From: Thiocapsa roseopersicina
Lineage (GTDB): Bacteria; Pseudomonadota; Gammaproteobacteria; Chromatiales; Chromatiaceae
NCBI RefSeq assembly: GCF_900106925.1
Contig: NZ_FNNZ01000008.1
Coordinates: 124,001-188,000, forward strand
Direction: 5' to 3'
DNA length: 64,000 bases
Every line of letters begins with the position of its first letter. The first letter of the stretch is position 1. The translations under genes were made by a program, and so were the position numbers. The notes beneath the pieces were generated by a model. That model was not told the DNA's origin. It searched no databases and saw nothing but the letters and a program-made list of their open reading frames with translations. Positions 18,036 through 26,589 of this stretch are shown one piece after another.

Positions 18036-18707
18036 TTAGAGGACCAGCTCCGGAAAGACGCGCCTCACCTCTTTCAGGACCCGATCGAGCACTGCTTCGA
18101 TAGACATCACGGTGGAATCCACGATCACCGCGTCGTCCGCGGCACACAAGGGTGCCACGCTGCGACCGCGATCACGCGCATCCCGCGCCCGGATGTCTTC
18201 TACAAGGTCGGGGAGATTAGCATCCAACCCCTTTCCTTTCAACTGTTTATACCGGCGATCCGCACGCACCTCGGCGCTGGCGTCGAGAAAGATCTTCAAC
18301 GGGGCCAGCGGGAACACGACCGTGCCCATGTCGCGCCCGTCGGCCACCAGGCCCGGCGGGCAGGCCATGGCGCGTTGGCGCTGCAGCAAGGCATCGCGCA
18401 CCGGCGGATGCACGGCGACACGCGAGGCCGCCATCCCCGCCTGCTCGGTGCGGATCGCCTCGCTGACGTCCTCGCCGTCCAGGAGCACCCGGCCCGAGAC
18501 GAAGTCGACCGGCAGGTCGGCCGCGACCTCCGCGACGGCGTCGGCATCGTCGAGCGACACCCCGCGGCGCTCCGCGGCCAGACCGAGCACGCGGTAGAGC
18601 GCGCCGCTGTCCAGACAGCGCCAGCCGAGTCGGTCCGACAGCAGCTCGGCAATCGTTCCCTTGCCCGTCCCGGACGGGCCGTCGATGGTGATCACCGGGA
18701 CCGGCAT
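18036..18707 (-). CDS. cmk: Cytidylate kinase
   Basis: A 223-residue P-loop kinase that phosphorylates CMP and dCMP. The P-loop GPSGTGKG is near residue 10, LDSGALYR (CMP-binding) near 35, and [11 protein letters not shown] near 125; the lid arginines lie in ARDARDRGR. Its ATG is 4 bp after the aroA stop, indicating cotranscription. Confidence 0.95.
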   Translation of the reverse strand: MPVPVITIDGPSGTGKGTIAELLSDRLGWRCLDSGALYRVLGLAAERRGVSLDDADAVAEVAADLPVDFVSGRVLLDGEDVSEAIRTEQAGMAASRVAVHPPVRDALLQRQRAMACPPGLVADGRDMGTVVFPLAPLKIFLDASAEVRADRRYKQLKGKGLDANLPDLVEDIRARDARDRGRSVAPLCAADDAVIVDSTVMSIEAVLDRVLKEVRRVFPELVL

Positions 18708-18711
18708 CGCC

Positions 18712-20061
18712 TCAGCCCCGCGTCGCTTGGATGCTCAAGCCGGCCGTTGCTGCCAGCTCGACGAATCCCGGGAAGGAGGTCTCGACGTTGGCGCAGTCCC
18801 GGATCGCGACCGGGCCGCTCGCCCGCAAGGCCGCGATGGCGAAGGACATGGCGATCCGATGGTCGCCATGTGCGTCGATCCAGGGCGCATCGCCCGCATC
18901 CGGACCGCTCGTCGAGCCCAGCGACCCGCCGAAGATGCGCATCCCGTCCGGCAGCGGCTCGGCGCACACCCCGAGCTTGGCCAGACCGTCGGCCATCACC
19001 TGGATGCGGTCGCTCTCCTTCACCCGCAGCTCCTCGGCGCCGGTGAGGATGGTCTCGCCCTCGGCGCAGGCCGCCGCGATGAAAAGGACCGGCAGCTCGT
19101 CGATCGCCAGCGGAACCTGATCGACCGGGATGCGGATCCCGCGCAGACGCGCATGACGCACCCGGATATCGGCCACCGGCTCGCCGCCGGCCGTGCGCCG
19201 ATCCATCAGCTCGATGTCTCCGCCCATGGCGCGCAGGATGTTGATGACGCCGACCCGCGTCTGATTGATCCCGACCCCCTCGAGGATCAGATCGGAGCCC
19301 GGCGCGATACTGGCGCCGACCAGGAAAAACGCCGCCGAGGAGATATCCGCGGGTATCGTCAACCGACAGCCGGTCAGACGTCCGCCGCCGGTCAGACAGA
19401 CCTTGGCCGCATGACGCCGAACCGAATAGCCGAAGGTGGTGAGCATGCGCTCGGTATGATCGCGCGTCGGCGCAGGCTCGGTCACGCACGTCTCGCCCTC
19501 GGCATAGAGGCCCGCCAGCAAGAGGCTCGATTTCACCTGCGCACTGGCCACCGGCATCAGATAGTCGAGACCCGTCAGACGTTCGACCGGCACGAGATCG
19601 AGCGGCGCCGTACCACCCTCGGTCGTGCCGATCCGAGCACCCATTTGCGCCAACGGCTCGGTCACGCGCCGCATCGGGCGTTTGGACAAAGAAGCATCGC
19701 CGACCAGGGTCACCGGGAACGACTGACCGGCCAAGAGACCCGAGAGCAAACGCATCGAGGTCCCCGAATTGCCCATGTCGAGCGGACCGTCGGGGGCGCG
19801 CAGGCCCCGCAACCCCACACCCTGCACGCGCACCTCGCCGCCGTCCGGCCCTTCGATCCGCACGCCCATGCGCCGGAAGGCGTTCAAGGTCGCCAAGGCA
19901 TCCGCGCCCTCGAGAAACCCGCTGATGCGGGTCTCACCCTCCGCGATCGCGGCCAGCATGATCGAGCGATGCGAGATCGACTTGTCGCCGGGAACGCGCA
20001 GGCGCCCGCGCAAGGTGCCGCCCGGCGCGACCAGGTAGCGGGTATCCGAAGGCTGTGCCAA
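18712..20061 (-). CDS. aroA: 3-phosphoshikimate 1-carboxyvinyltransferase (EPSP synthase), class II-like
   Basis: A 449-residue shikimate-pathway enzyme joining shikimate-3-phosphate and phosphoenolpyruvate. Signature segments are [16 protein letters not shown] (about 23-38), [34 protein letters not shown] and ELRVKESDR. The KRPMRRV and ASAQVKS forms resemble the class II (CP4-like) enzymes more than E. coli AroA (427 residues). First gene of the aroA-cmk-rpsA-ihfB run. ATG 20061 lies about 300 bp from the divergent yhbY gene. Confidence 0.94.
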   Translation of the reverse strand: MAQPSDTRYLVAPGGTLRGRLRVPGDKSISHRSIMLAAIAEGETRISGFLEGADALATLNAFRRMGVRIEGPDGGEVRVQGVGLRGLRAPDGPLDMGNSGTSMRLLSGLLAGQSFPVTLVGDASLSKRPMRRVTEPLAQMGARIGTTEGGTAPLDLVPVERLTGLDYLMPVASAQVKSSLLLAGLYAEGETCVTEPAPTRDHTERMLTTFGYSVRRHAAKVCLTGGGRLTGCRLTIPADISSAAFFLVGASIAPGSDLILEGVGINQTRVGVINILRAMGGDIELMDRRTAGGEPVADIRVRHARLRGIRIPVDQVPLAIDELPVLFIAAACAEGETILTGAEELRVKESDRIQVMADGLAKLGVCAEPLPDGMRIFGGSLGSTSGPDAGDAPWIDAHGDHRIAMSFAIAALRASGPVAIRDCANVETSFPGFVELAATAGLSIQATRG

Positions 20062-20194
20062 GTGCTCTCCCGCGCGACTGCGCCCGGAGGTTGAAAAGCC
20101 CGGTATGGTAGTCCTGCCGGGGGAGTCGGTAAACTGCGGAATCCGTAAACCTAGTGCAACGGTTCAGAGATCCCGAGACCGTCCGAGATCCTTC

Positions 20195-20222
20195 TCGTTG
20201 TCGTTGTCGACAACGACAACGA
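20195..20222. repeat. Perfect 28-bp palindrome between aroA and yhbY
   Basis: TCGTTGTCGTTGTC followed by its exact reverse complement GACAACGACAACGA. Each arm holds a tandem TCGTTG. The surrounding 20062-20363 gap holds no gene I recognise. It sits about 135 bp upstream of aroA and 140 bp upstream of yhbY, so an operator for either divergent gene is possible; as RNA it would form a 13-14-bp hairpin. Confidence 0.8.
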
Positions 20223-20363
20223 CGACCGGGGTATCCTCTCGTCGAGTTGTCTGACTTATTTTTGAACCGCTGCTCAGCCATGCGCACGGTGTAGCATTCC
20301 GCCGACCGGCCGGCCGCCCGGCCGCGGCCGTCGAAAGGCATTCATTCCGTCATCAGGACCATC

Positions 20364-20666
20364 ATGTCGATTACCGAAAAACAAAAACGCTGGCTCAAGA
20401 AGCAATCACACCACCTCAAACCCGTCGTCACGCTCGGGCAGCACGGGCTCACGGAGGCCGTGCTCGCCGAGATCGAGCTGGCGTTGAGCCACCACGAGCT
20501 GCTGAAGGTCAAGGTCAATGCCGGCGATCGCGAGGAGCGCGACGCCGCGATCGCGCTGATCGGCGAGCGCACCGAGGCCGTCCTGGTCGGGCGCATCGGT
20601 CATGTGGCGTCCTTCTATCGCGCCAATCCGGAAAAGCGCGATCCGATTCTGCTTCCGAACCTCTGA
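20364..20666 (+). CDS. yhbY: YhbY-family ribosome assembly RNA-binding protein
   Basis: A 100-residue CRM-domain protein that associates with precursor 50S subunits. It begins MSITEKQKRWLKKQSHHLKP, with the core VTLGQHGLTEAV and the basic strand LLKVKVNAGDRE characteristic of the family. Length equals E. coli YhbY (97) closely. Transcribed divergently from aroA and followed by an inverted repeat element. Confidence 0.92.
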   Translation: MSITEKQKRWLKKQSHHLKPVVTLGQHGLTEAVLAEIELALSHHELLKVKVNAGDREERDAAIALIGERTEAVLVGRIGHVASFYRANPEKRDPILLPNL

Positions 20667-20751
20667 GGCACCCCTCCCGGGCCGGGTGGCGTTCGCTCTA
20701 GCGCGTCCACACCCAGCGGACCTGATGAGGTGCGTGTAGGGTGTAGCCACC

Positions 20752-20846
20752 TGTAGGTGCGAATTTATTCGCACAGCCCAGGCGGTGGCGTCGCCGAGCA
20801 CCTCACGGGCGAACCCGGCGTGTGTGCGAATAAATTCGCACCTACA
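20752..20846. repeat. 95-bp element with 24-bp perfect terminal inverted repeats
   Basis: The arm TGTAGGTGCGAATTTATTCG plus CACA (20752-20775) recurs as its exact reverse complement at 20823-20846. Each arm contains a palindrome (TGCGAATTTATTCGCA-like). The element lies between the 3' ends of yhbY and the convergent outer-membrane protein gene. Similar GTGCGAAT...ATTCGCAC repeats are widespread in gammaproteobacterial genomes as non-autonomous elements. Confidence 0.8.
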
Positions 20847-20905
20847 TCCGGGCATGCGCAGTCAGATGATTATTCCGTGAAACTAATTTATTCCCGGAAA
20901 CCGCC

Positions 20906-23890
20906 CTACCCCTTCACCTTCAACGTCCCGAGCATCCGCATGGTCCGTATCTTCAGCTCGACCCTGAACTCGACCTCCTGATCGGCGCTGGGCTCGACCT
21001 CGAGGGTGTAACCGGTCTCCTCGATGGTGGCGTTCTCGGGCAGCTTCTCGGGGTCGATGGTCACTATCCAGGTGCCCGGCTGCAGGCCGGCGAAGCGGAA
21101 CTCGCCGTTGCCGTTGGTGAGACGGCGGTAGACCTGCTCGCCGTTGCGCACCTCGACCAGGATGCCGCCCAAGCCGCGGGAGGGTTTCAGCTCTTCTGAC
21201 GTGGGCGGGGGCGGTGCCTTCACGCCCTGCCCGACGCGCACGAAGGTCTGCGACGGCAACAGGGCTGCGTCCGGCTCGTAGAGCTGTACCTTGCCGGCGA
21301 TGGTCGCACCGCGGATGAAGGGCACGTCGATCGTCGCCCCGGCATCGAAATAGAGATCCACCGGCCGCGGCATCTCCAGCGTCGGGATCATCCCGACCGG
21401 GAGACTACCCCCCGCCAGCGTCAGGTCGTAGACGCCCAGCTTGACCGAGGGGAACATGAAATAGCCGTTCTCATCCGTAATCGCCACCAAGCGATCCAGC
21501 TTGAGCACCACATTGGACAGCCCGGTGCCGGTCTCTTGATCGAATGCACGGCCGCGCACGGTCGCCACATCCCGCCGGGGCACGGTCGGCACCTCGATCG
21601 GCACCATGTAGGAGAGCATGATGCTGTTCTCCATGTTCATGCCGTTGTCGTAAAGCTCGGCATAGCGCGAGCCATGGCGCGCCTGCACCGTAATCAGATC
21701 GCCGTTCTCGCGCGCGTGCCGATAGGCAATGTCGGCGATCACGCTGTTCTGCCCGTTGTATTGCTGACCCTGCACATTCAGGCTCAGGGTCGACTTGGGG
21801 CTGACGGCATAGCTCACACTCGCCCCGCCCGTGAACCGCGGTGCTTCATCGAAGGTGGCCGCGGCCTCGTTCTCCACAGAGAGATAGCCGCCCAGATTCA
21901 GACGCCGCGTCGCGCGCCAAAACAGCGACGCGCGAACCGCCTGCGTCGCGGAACTCTCGCCGGTGACCCGATCGTATTCCTCGCCCAGCTCGATGCTGGT
22001 GTTCAGACTCAGGTTGAGATCCTTGAAGCTCTTGCCGTAGCCGAATCGAATGCTGTTCTCGACCTCGTCGAAGGTCGGTGCCGGATTCAGATCGCTGCGC
22101 TGGCGACGACGCAGCTCCACCGAATAGCGGGTCTGGTCGGCCGTGCGCCAATTCAGGCCGACACCGGCCTCGTGCTCTTCGCTGTCCGGACCATACCAAT
22201 CCCAGTCGTCCGGATCCAACGACCACCAATCCTCCTGGTCGTACTCGGCCAATTGCCGTGCCGTCTGGTGATCTCGATCATAGTGATACCAGGCACGCAG
22301 GCTCCAGGGCTTCTCCAGCGGCGCATAGTCGACATCCAGATAGGCTCGGTCCTGGTTCTGGTAATAGCCCGCATAGTCCGGCGAGGCATAGAGCAGGGTG
22401 AGCCGGTACCGCCAAGGCGCGCCCAGCTTGATCAGATTGCCCCAGAAGGCCATCCCGTCCCCGGCATCCCCGGTGCTGCCGGCCAGCTCGACATCCAAGG
22501 CCGTCTCGGCGCCCAGAGCGGCCTGCTGCCGCACGCCCAGGATCTGGCTGTGTCCATTCACGTTGTCGGTTTGATCGAGATAGCTCAGACCCAGGATCCA
22601 GGTCGGGCGCAATGCGTAAAGAAGCCCGAGTCCGGTTTGATGCCCCTGGTAATAGGCGTCCTCATCGTCGTCTCCGAAGTCGAAGGAGCCGACATGATAG
22701 GCGGAGAGCTCGATCCCTTCGCCGCGCCACGCGAAGCGCATCCCGCGTCCGCTGATCCCCGGATCGGTGAGCGGCGAGAGACCATAGGTCGCATCGCCGA
22801 GGGTCAGATCGAAATTGCGCCCGCGATAATCGACATAGAACCAATTGTCCTGACCGAAGATGGTGTCGTCCTCCAATCCGGGCCAGCGCAGCAGAAAGCT
22901 CAGGATGCGCTCTTGGGTGCCGTCGACGGACCCGCTGCCGGACCATTCCAGTTGCACGCCCGCGCCGTTCTCGCCGTCGTCCCGGCCGCTCCAGCTCCCG
23001 CCGACACGGCGCGTAAACAGGGTCTTGATGCTGTGCGGCGGCGCCTCCTTGCCGGTCACGCGCGGCAGGGTCTCCACACTGCGCTTGGCGGTATCCGTAA
23101 GGGTCTCGCCCTGCTCGCCCGCCGCCGCGGTCGCAGTCAGGCTGATCTCGTCCCAAGCCGGCTCGGTGACGGCAGGCGGGCGAACGGTCATCTCGATCGG
23201 CTGCGACTCGCCCGGCGCCAGCGTCAGGGTGCCGACCGCGGGCTCGATCTCGGACTCGCGGCTGCTCTGCGCGCCGTAGCCGACCGTGAGCGCCGTATTG
23301 CTGGAATTGACGATCTGAAAGACCGCGGTGTAGGGCTCGCTGGCGATGGCGATGGTCGGCAGTTCCAGGATATCGACCTGGAGCTTGAAGACGGGCCGTA
23401 CCCGCACGGCCAAGGTCGAGCCACCCAAGGCGCCGGGACGACCACGGATGCCGACCTGATAGCTCACCCGATACTCGCCCGCCGCGATCCGCTCGGGCAC
23501 GAAGAAGCTGACCAGGCGCATGGCCGAGCCGCCGGCGGGGAGCGTGAAGGGGAACTCGGGGGTAATAGCGCGCCAGCCCTCGGGCATCAGCAAACGACCC
23601 TCGAGGTCGGCCGCCGCACCGGTGCGGTTGGTGACTTGGAAGACGACGGTGACGACCTCGCGCGGGTCGACGGTCAAGACCCGCGAGTCCATCGCACGGA
23701 CATCGACGCCGCGCGCTTGCGCGAAGACCGGCGAGGGCGTCAGGAGGAGTGCGAGAAGGACACAGGAGAGGAGTGCGAGACCCGGAAGCAGCCGCTCGAT
23801 CCACCGCACACCGCGCCGGCCGCGCCCACCGTGCGATGGCGCGCGATGCGATGCAGTGTCTGAGCGATTACGGCCGGCGGGCCGGGACAT
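20906..23890 (-). CDS. Large outer-membrane barrel protein with N-terminal Ig-like and C-terminal carboxypeptidase-regulatory-like domains
   Basis: A 994-residue exported protein. A long signal or anchor (about 30-58) is followed by two Ig-like modules (about 60-270, NEW3-like: VVFQVTNRTGAAADLEGRLL). Then comes about 450 residues of alternating aromatic/charged strands fitting a large beta-barrel (about 310-765), and two small beta-sandwich modules at about 775-830 (VAITDENGYFMFPSV) and 895-960 (TNGNGEFRFAGLQPGTW). Barrel plus C-terminal sandwich modules recalls fimbrial ushers, but I see no recognisable usher signature. ATG 23890 has GGAGG 8 bases upstream. Upstream on the same strand lie a periplasmic two-domain protein and two small exported proteins, so I infer an export or assembly pore. 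No confident family name. Confidence 0.65.
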   Translation of the reverse strand: MSRPAGRNRSDTASHRAPSHGGRGRRGVRWIERLLPGLALLSCVLLALLLTPSPVFAQARGVDVRAMDSRVLTVDPREVVTVVFQVTNRTGAAADLEGRLLMPEGWRAITPEFPFTLPAGGSAMRLVSFFVPERIAAGEYRVSYQVGIRGRPGALGGSTLAVRVRPVFKLQVDILELPTIAIASEPYTAVFQIVNSSNTALTVGYGAQSSRESEIEPAVGTLTLAPGESQPIEMTVRPPAVTEPAWDEISLTATAAAGEQGETLTDTAKRSVETLPRVTGKEAPPHSIKTLFTRRVGGSWSGRDDGENGAGVQLEWSGSGSVDGTQERILSFLLRWPGLEDDTIFGQDNWFYVDYRGRNFDLTLGDATYGLSPLTDPGISGRGMRFAWRGEGIELSAYHVGSFDFGDDDEDAYYQGHQTGLGLLYALRPTWILGLSYLDQTDNVNGHSQILGVRQQAALGAETALDVELAGSTGDAGDGMAFWGNLIKLGAPWRYRLTLLYASPDYAGYYQNQDRAYLDVDYAPLEKPWSLRAWYHYDRDHQTARQLAEYDQEDWWSLDPDDWDWYGPDSEEHEAGVGLNWRTADQTRYSVELRRRQRSDLNPAPTFDEVENSIRFGYGKSFKDLNLSLNTSIELGEEYDRVTGESSATQAVRASLFWRATRRLNLGGYLSVENEAAATFDEAPRFTGGASVSYAVSPKSTLSLNVQGQQYNGQNSVIADIAYRHARENGDLITVQARHGSRYAELYDNGMNMENSIMLSYMVPIEVPTVPRRDVATVRGRAFDQETGTGLSNVVLKLDRLVAITDENGYFMFPSVKLGVYDLTLAGGSLPVGMIPTLEMPRPVDLYFDAGATIDVPFIRGATIAGKVQLYEPDAALLPSQTFVRVGQGVKAPPPPTSEELKPSRGLGGILVEVRNGEQVYRRLTNGNGEFRFAGLQPGTWIVTIDPEKLPENATIEETGYTLEVEPSADQEVEFRVELKIRTMRMLGTLKVKG

Positions 23891-24298
23891 CCGGAAAACC
23901 TCCGGGTCGCGGGCGTCGACAGTCTCGACCGCTGAGCGCTCGAAGGCTCACCGGCATGTCGGCCTTGCGCACGAACCCTGTCACCGCAGCCGCCCCGAGG
24001 GCGAGCGCCGCGCCGATCCGTACGTTGGCCGGACCGGTGGCGAGAGGATCCAGTGTCGTGCGTCACCCTTGACCGAGCTGTGCGACCCTTGAGGTTTGGT
24101 CAAGCGATCGCGGGTTGTTGTGATGATCCGTTGCGAGTCGGCGCCGCTTCATGGCTCCGCCATGACACGCGTCGCTCGCGGTTGTTGGTCCTCCCGAACG
24201 GAGGGCGCCGGGAAGGGGTCGACCCGCGCCTGTCCATGGCGGCGTCCTTGGTCTGACCCCGATCCGACGCCGACCGCCGGGAGAGGGTGACTCGTGTC
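23891..24298. other. Gap inside the surface-protein locus, no gene recognised
   Basis: About 410 bp between the barrel gene and the hairpin that follows the periplasmic protein gene. Frames on both strands are low-complexity, arginine-rich and without family resemblance. The gap probably holds the barrel gene's own promoter. Confidence 0.4.
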
Positions 24299-24348
24299 CT
24301 TGGGCCGGTTGACCACCCGCTCCAGCGGGCGGTCAACCGGCCCAAGGA
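24299..24348. terminator. Very long hairpin downstream of the periplasmic protein gene
   Basis: CCTTGGGCCGGTTGACCACC with CGCT pairs with its near-perfect complement ending GGCCCAAGG: a 24-bp stem with a single mismatch that is G-U on one strand, and a two-base loop. It lies 5 bp beyond the stop of the 24353-25174 gene, so it should end or process that transcript before the barrel gene. AGAGATTATT follows on the plus side, not a classical U-tract. Confidence 0.75.
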
Positions 24349-24352
24349 GAGA

Positions 24353-25174
24353 TTATTCGATCTCCAATTCGACGTTGGCGCCGAAGAGGTTGTCGCCGGT
24401 GCCGTCGGCGACGACTAGGCCGAGGTATTTGCCGTTGAGGACCTGACCGAGATCGAGCTCGAAACGCGCCGATGTTCCGGGGTACAATCGTGTCGCAGGT
24501 CCTTGAAACTTGCCCACCGCACTGCCTGTTTCACTGTAAAGCTCAAGCGACAGACTCGGAATCAACCATCGTTGGCCTGAATTCTCAACATCAATGGCGA
24601 AGAGGCGTTTTCCCTCTTTCTTGATAATCTGTGGGTTGGTGAAGTTCAGGCCGACAGCCCCACCCTTTCCGATGTGAGTGACGACCTGAACGCCGTAGCG
24701 TGTAATCTGATTGATCTGCGCCGATCCTTCCGGGCGCTCTTGGGCTGACTCTTTAGACGTCTTCTCGATCGGCTCTACCATAATGAGGCTCCAGTAGGTC
24801 CCGGAGAAACCGGCACCTTGGCCCTTGGGCACGGTTACCTCGTAGTCGATTCGCTCGATGCCATTCGCCGGAATGCTGACCAATTCGCGACTCAGGGTGA
24901 TCCAGTTTGCATTGGAGCGCTGAGATTTCCCCCGCTCTCCAAATTGGTTCGTGCCATCAGCCGCAAACGTATAATCCGTCTGAAAAAGCTTCGCTTCAGC
25001 CGGCGAGGCATCCGTATTTCGGAGGACAAACGTCCCGCGATATCGTTCTCCTGGCTGCGCGGTCTGCTCTTGTGTCATCGAACCTTCGAATATAATCCCG
25101 GCATGCAGCAACCCTGCCGACGATACCCCGAACAGGATAAGGGCAACCGCAAATAACGTTTTATGATTAAACAT
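24353..25174 (-). CDS. Periplasmic two-domain protein, chaperone-like
   Basis: A 273-residue exported protein with a signal peptide ending LLHA (about residue 25). The first domain (about 28-150) reads as an Ig-like sandwich: QTAQPGERYRGTFVLRNTDA, then SNANWITLSRELVSIPANG and SGTYWSLIMVEP. This arrangement is shared by pilus chaperone-like proteins and by the DUF916/WxLIP family of WxL loci. A second sandwich domain (about 165-273) follows. It starts 13 bp after the preceding small exported protein gene, so they are one operon. Neither the donor-strand motif nor the conserved Arg/Lys pair of PapD chaperones is obvious, so the role as a subunit-holding factor is inference. Confidence 0.6.
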   Translation of the reverse strand: MFNHKTLFAVALILFGVSSAGLLHAGIIFEGSMTQEQTAQPGERYRGTFVLRNTDASPAEAKLFQTDYTFAADGTNQFGERGKSQRSNANWITLSRELVSIPANGIERIDYEVTVPKGQGAGFSGTYWSLIMVEPIEKTSKESAQERPEGSAQINQITRYGVQVVTHIGKGGAVGLNFTNPQIIKKEGKRLFAIDVENSGQRWLIPSLSLELYSETGSAVGKFQGPATRLYPGTSARFELDLGQVLNGKYLGLVVADGTGDNLFGANVELEIE

Positions 25175-25187
25175 AGCTGCGACCTAC

Positions 25188-25676
25188 TCATTCCACCCGA
25201 TAAAGGAGCGTACTACCATGCCGGCCTTGGCCTTGCAAAATAGTGACGCCCTCCAGCTTATATTGGAGCCCGATTTCAGAGCGATCACCATTACCCTCGA
25301 ACAAGATCTGTTCTGTCTCGCCGATGACCAAAAACTCTTGACCACCGAGAACACTTCCTTGACCAGCCCCGTCTGTAGTTCGTCTCACGGCAAGCAAGAC
25401 CTCGGTTGGCATATCAACAAAATCCTGCCGAACCTTCACACGCCATGCTGCCTGACCCGTACCGCTAATACTGATCGTCGCCTGAATCGGATCACTTTCG
25501 ATGGGAGATTGAATTCCAGTTCCCGGCCCTCCGACCAGCAGGCTCGATCCAATCGGTTGCGACCAAGAGCCCAGAAGAGTAATTTCGCTCCCAAAGGCAA
25601 CAAAGGTCGTCAACCCTATGCCCGCAGCACAAAGGTAAGCGGCAAATTTCTTCAATAGTTGGCGCGAGTGTGGCAT
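25188..25676 (-). CDS. Small exported protein, possible minor surface subunit
   Basis: A 162-residue protein with a signal peptide (MPHSRQLLKKFAAYLCAAG, cleavage near residue 30). The mature part is all-beta in appearance, with hydrophobic/polar alternation such as IQATISISGTGQAAWRVKV and a C-terminal TLLYRVE strand. No cysteine pair is seen in the mature part. The start is set at ATG 25676 because the longer frame begins with TTG and hides the signal. Position between the major exported protein and the chaperone-like gene suggests a minor subunit or tip protein. Family unknown. Confidence 0.6.
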   Translation of the reverse strand: MPHSRQLLKKFAAYLCAAGIGLTTFVAFGSEITLLGSWSQPIGSSLLVGGPGTGIQSPIESDPIQATISISGTGQAAWRVKVRQDFVDMPTEVLLAVRRTTDGAGQGSVLGGQEFLVIGETEQILFEGNGDRSEIGLQYKLEGVTILQGQGRHGSTLLYRVE

Positions 25677-25769
25677 AAGACCATTCCAACCCAGCATCGT
25701 GGGGCGGTTGCTGATCGGCCCCACGATGTTGTTACGATCTGAACTCAAAACGAGACTGACTTCGACCCA

Positions 25770-26297
25770 CTAAACGCCGCTGTCAATAATCGTGTAAATA
25801 ACAGTATTGTCAGCATTATTGCCGACCTCACCTGCAGCAAGCGTGGCCTTGAGTTGGTAAGTAATAGGCATGCCAGTTTGCCCGACTGAATCAATTCCGG
25901 TTACGACGTCCGCTTTCGTTGTCGCCAAAGACAGCTCCGCTGGTACAGACACGCCTGCCGTCGTTCCACCAACATTCACCAACAAGCTAACACCCGTTGG
26001 CATAGCAGCGCTGAGCTCGGCAACGAGCTTCTTCGCATTATCCCCAGCATTCGACGTGACGGCCCAACTATTACCTGAGGAAGCGGTCGAAAGGAGCTCC
26101 GTGGCACCTGCAGTTACATTTGCATTGGTAATAATCAAGCTTGGAGCGGCACCGTCCAGTGCGATAACGGCGACTTCATCGACCTGATAATCGAAAGTCT
26201 GAGTAGCTGTGCCTGTGTCGGCAAACGCACCCGCGCTCATCACCATACCCATCGCCGCCGCCAATGCCGTCAGTTTCATCGTCGTGTTGGTTCTCAT
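25770..26297 (-). CDS. Small exported beta-rich protein, possible major surface subunit
   Basis: A 175-residue protein with a clear signal peptide (MKLTALAAAMGMVMSAGAFA, cleavage near 26). The mature protein is Ala/Thr/Val-rich and lacks cysteine. It has segments such as FDYQVDEVAVIALDGAAPSL and a C-terminal NTVIYTIIDSGV strand, similar in style to pilin-like or spore-coat-U-like exported proteins. ATG 26297 has AGGGTG nearby. First gene of a four-gene minus-strand locus, separated by 93 bp from the next, which is compatible with a highly expressed major subunit. I do not recognise an exact family. Confidence 0.62.
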   Translation of the reverse strand: MRTNTTMKLTALAAAMGMVMSAGAFADTGTATQTFDYQVDEVAVIALDGAAPSLIITNANVTAGATELLSTASSGNSWAVTSNAGDNAKKLVAELSAAMPTGVSLLVNVGGTTAGVSVPAELSLATTKADVVTGIDSVGQTGMPITYQLKATLAAGEVGNNADNTVIYTIIDSGV

Positions 26298-26589
26298 CTC
26301 ATTCACCCTGTTCTGTGCGTGCTGTTGATACTCGAAACGGCGAATCGGCGAGGCCTGTCCGTCGGACACTCGGCCGTCCCGGCCGACCTCGATGGTCCGG
26401 GGACCCGGCCGGCGTGATGCCGCGGCGTCCCGAACCCTCGATGCGGTCTCGGGGCCTTTGGCCCGTTGCTCGATCCGCATGGCCGGAGTATGGTTCGCGG
26501 TCCCCTGGCTGAAAAATACTTTGGGGCTATGCTGATATAACCGGACGGCATGGGGCCGGAGGCCCGCGACCGAGGTACCGAAGACTCCC

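Noticed and set aside
21536-23863. A 775-residue plus-strand frame opposite the 994-residue barrel gene.
   Set aside because: Antisense shadow rich in Arg, His and Gly; the minus frame has a signal sequence, ribosome-binding site and domain structure.
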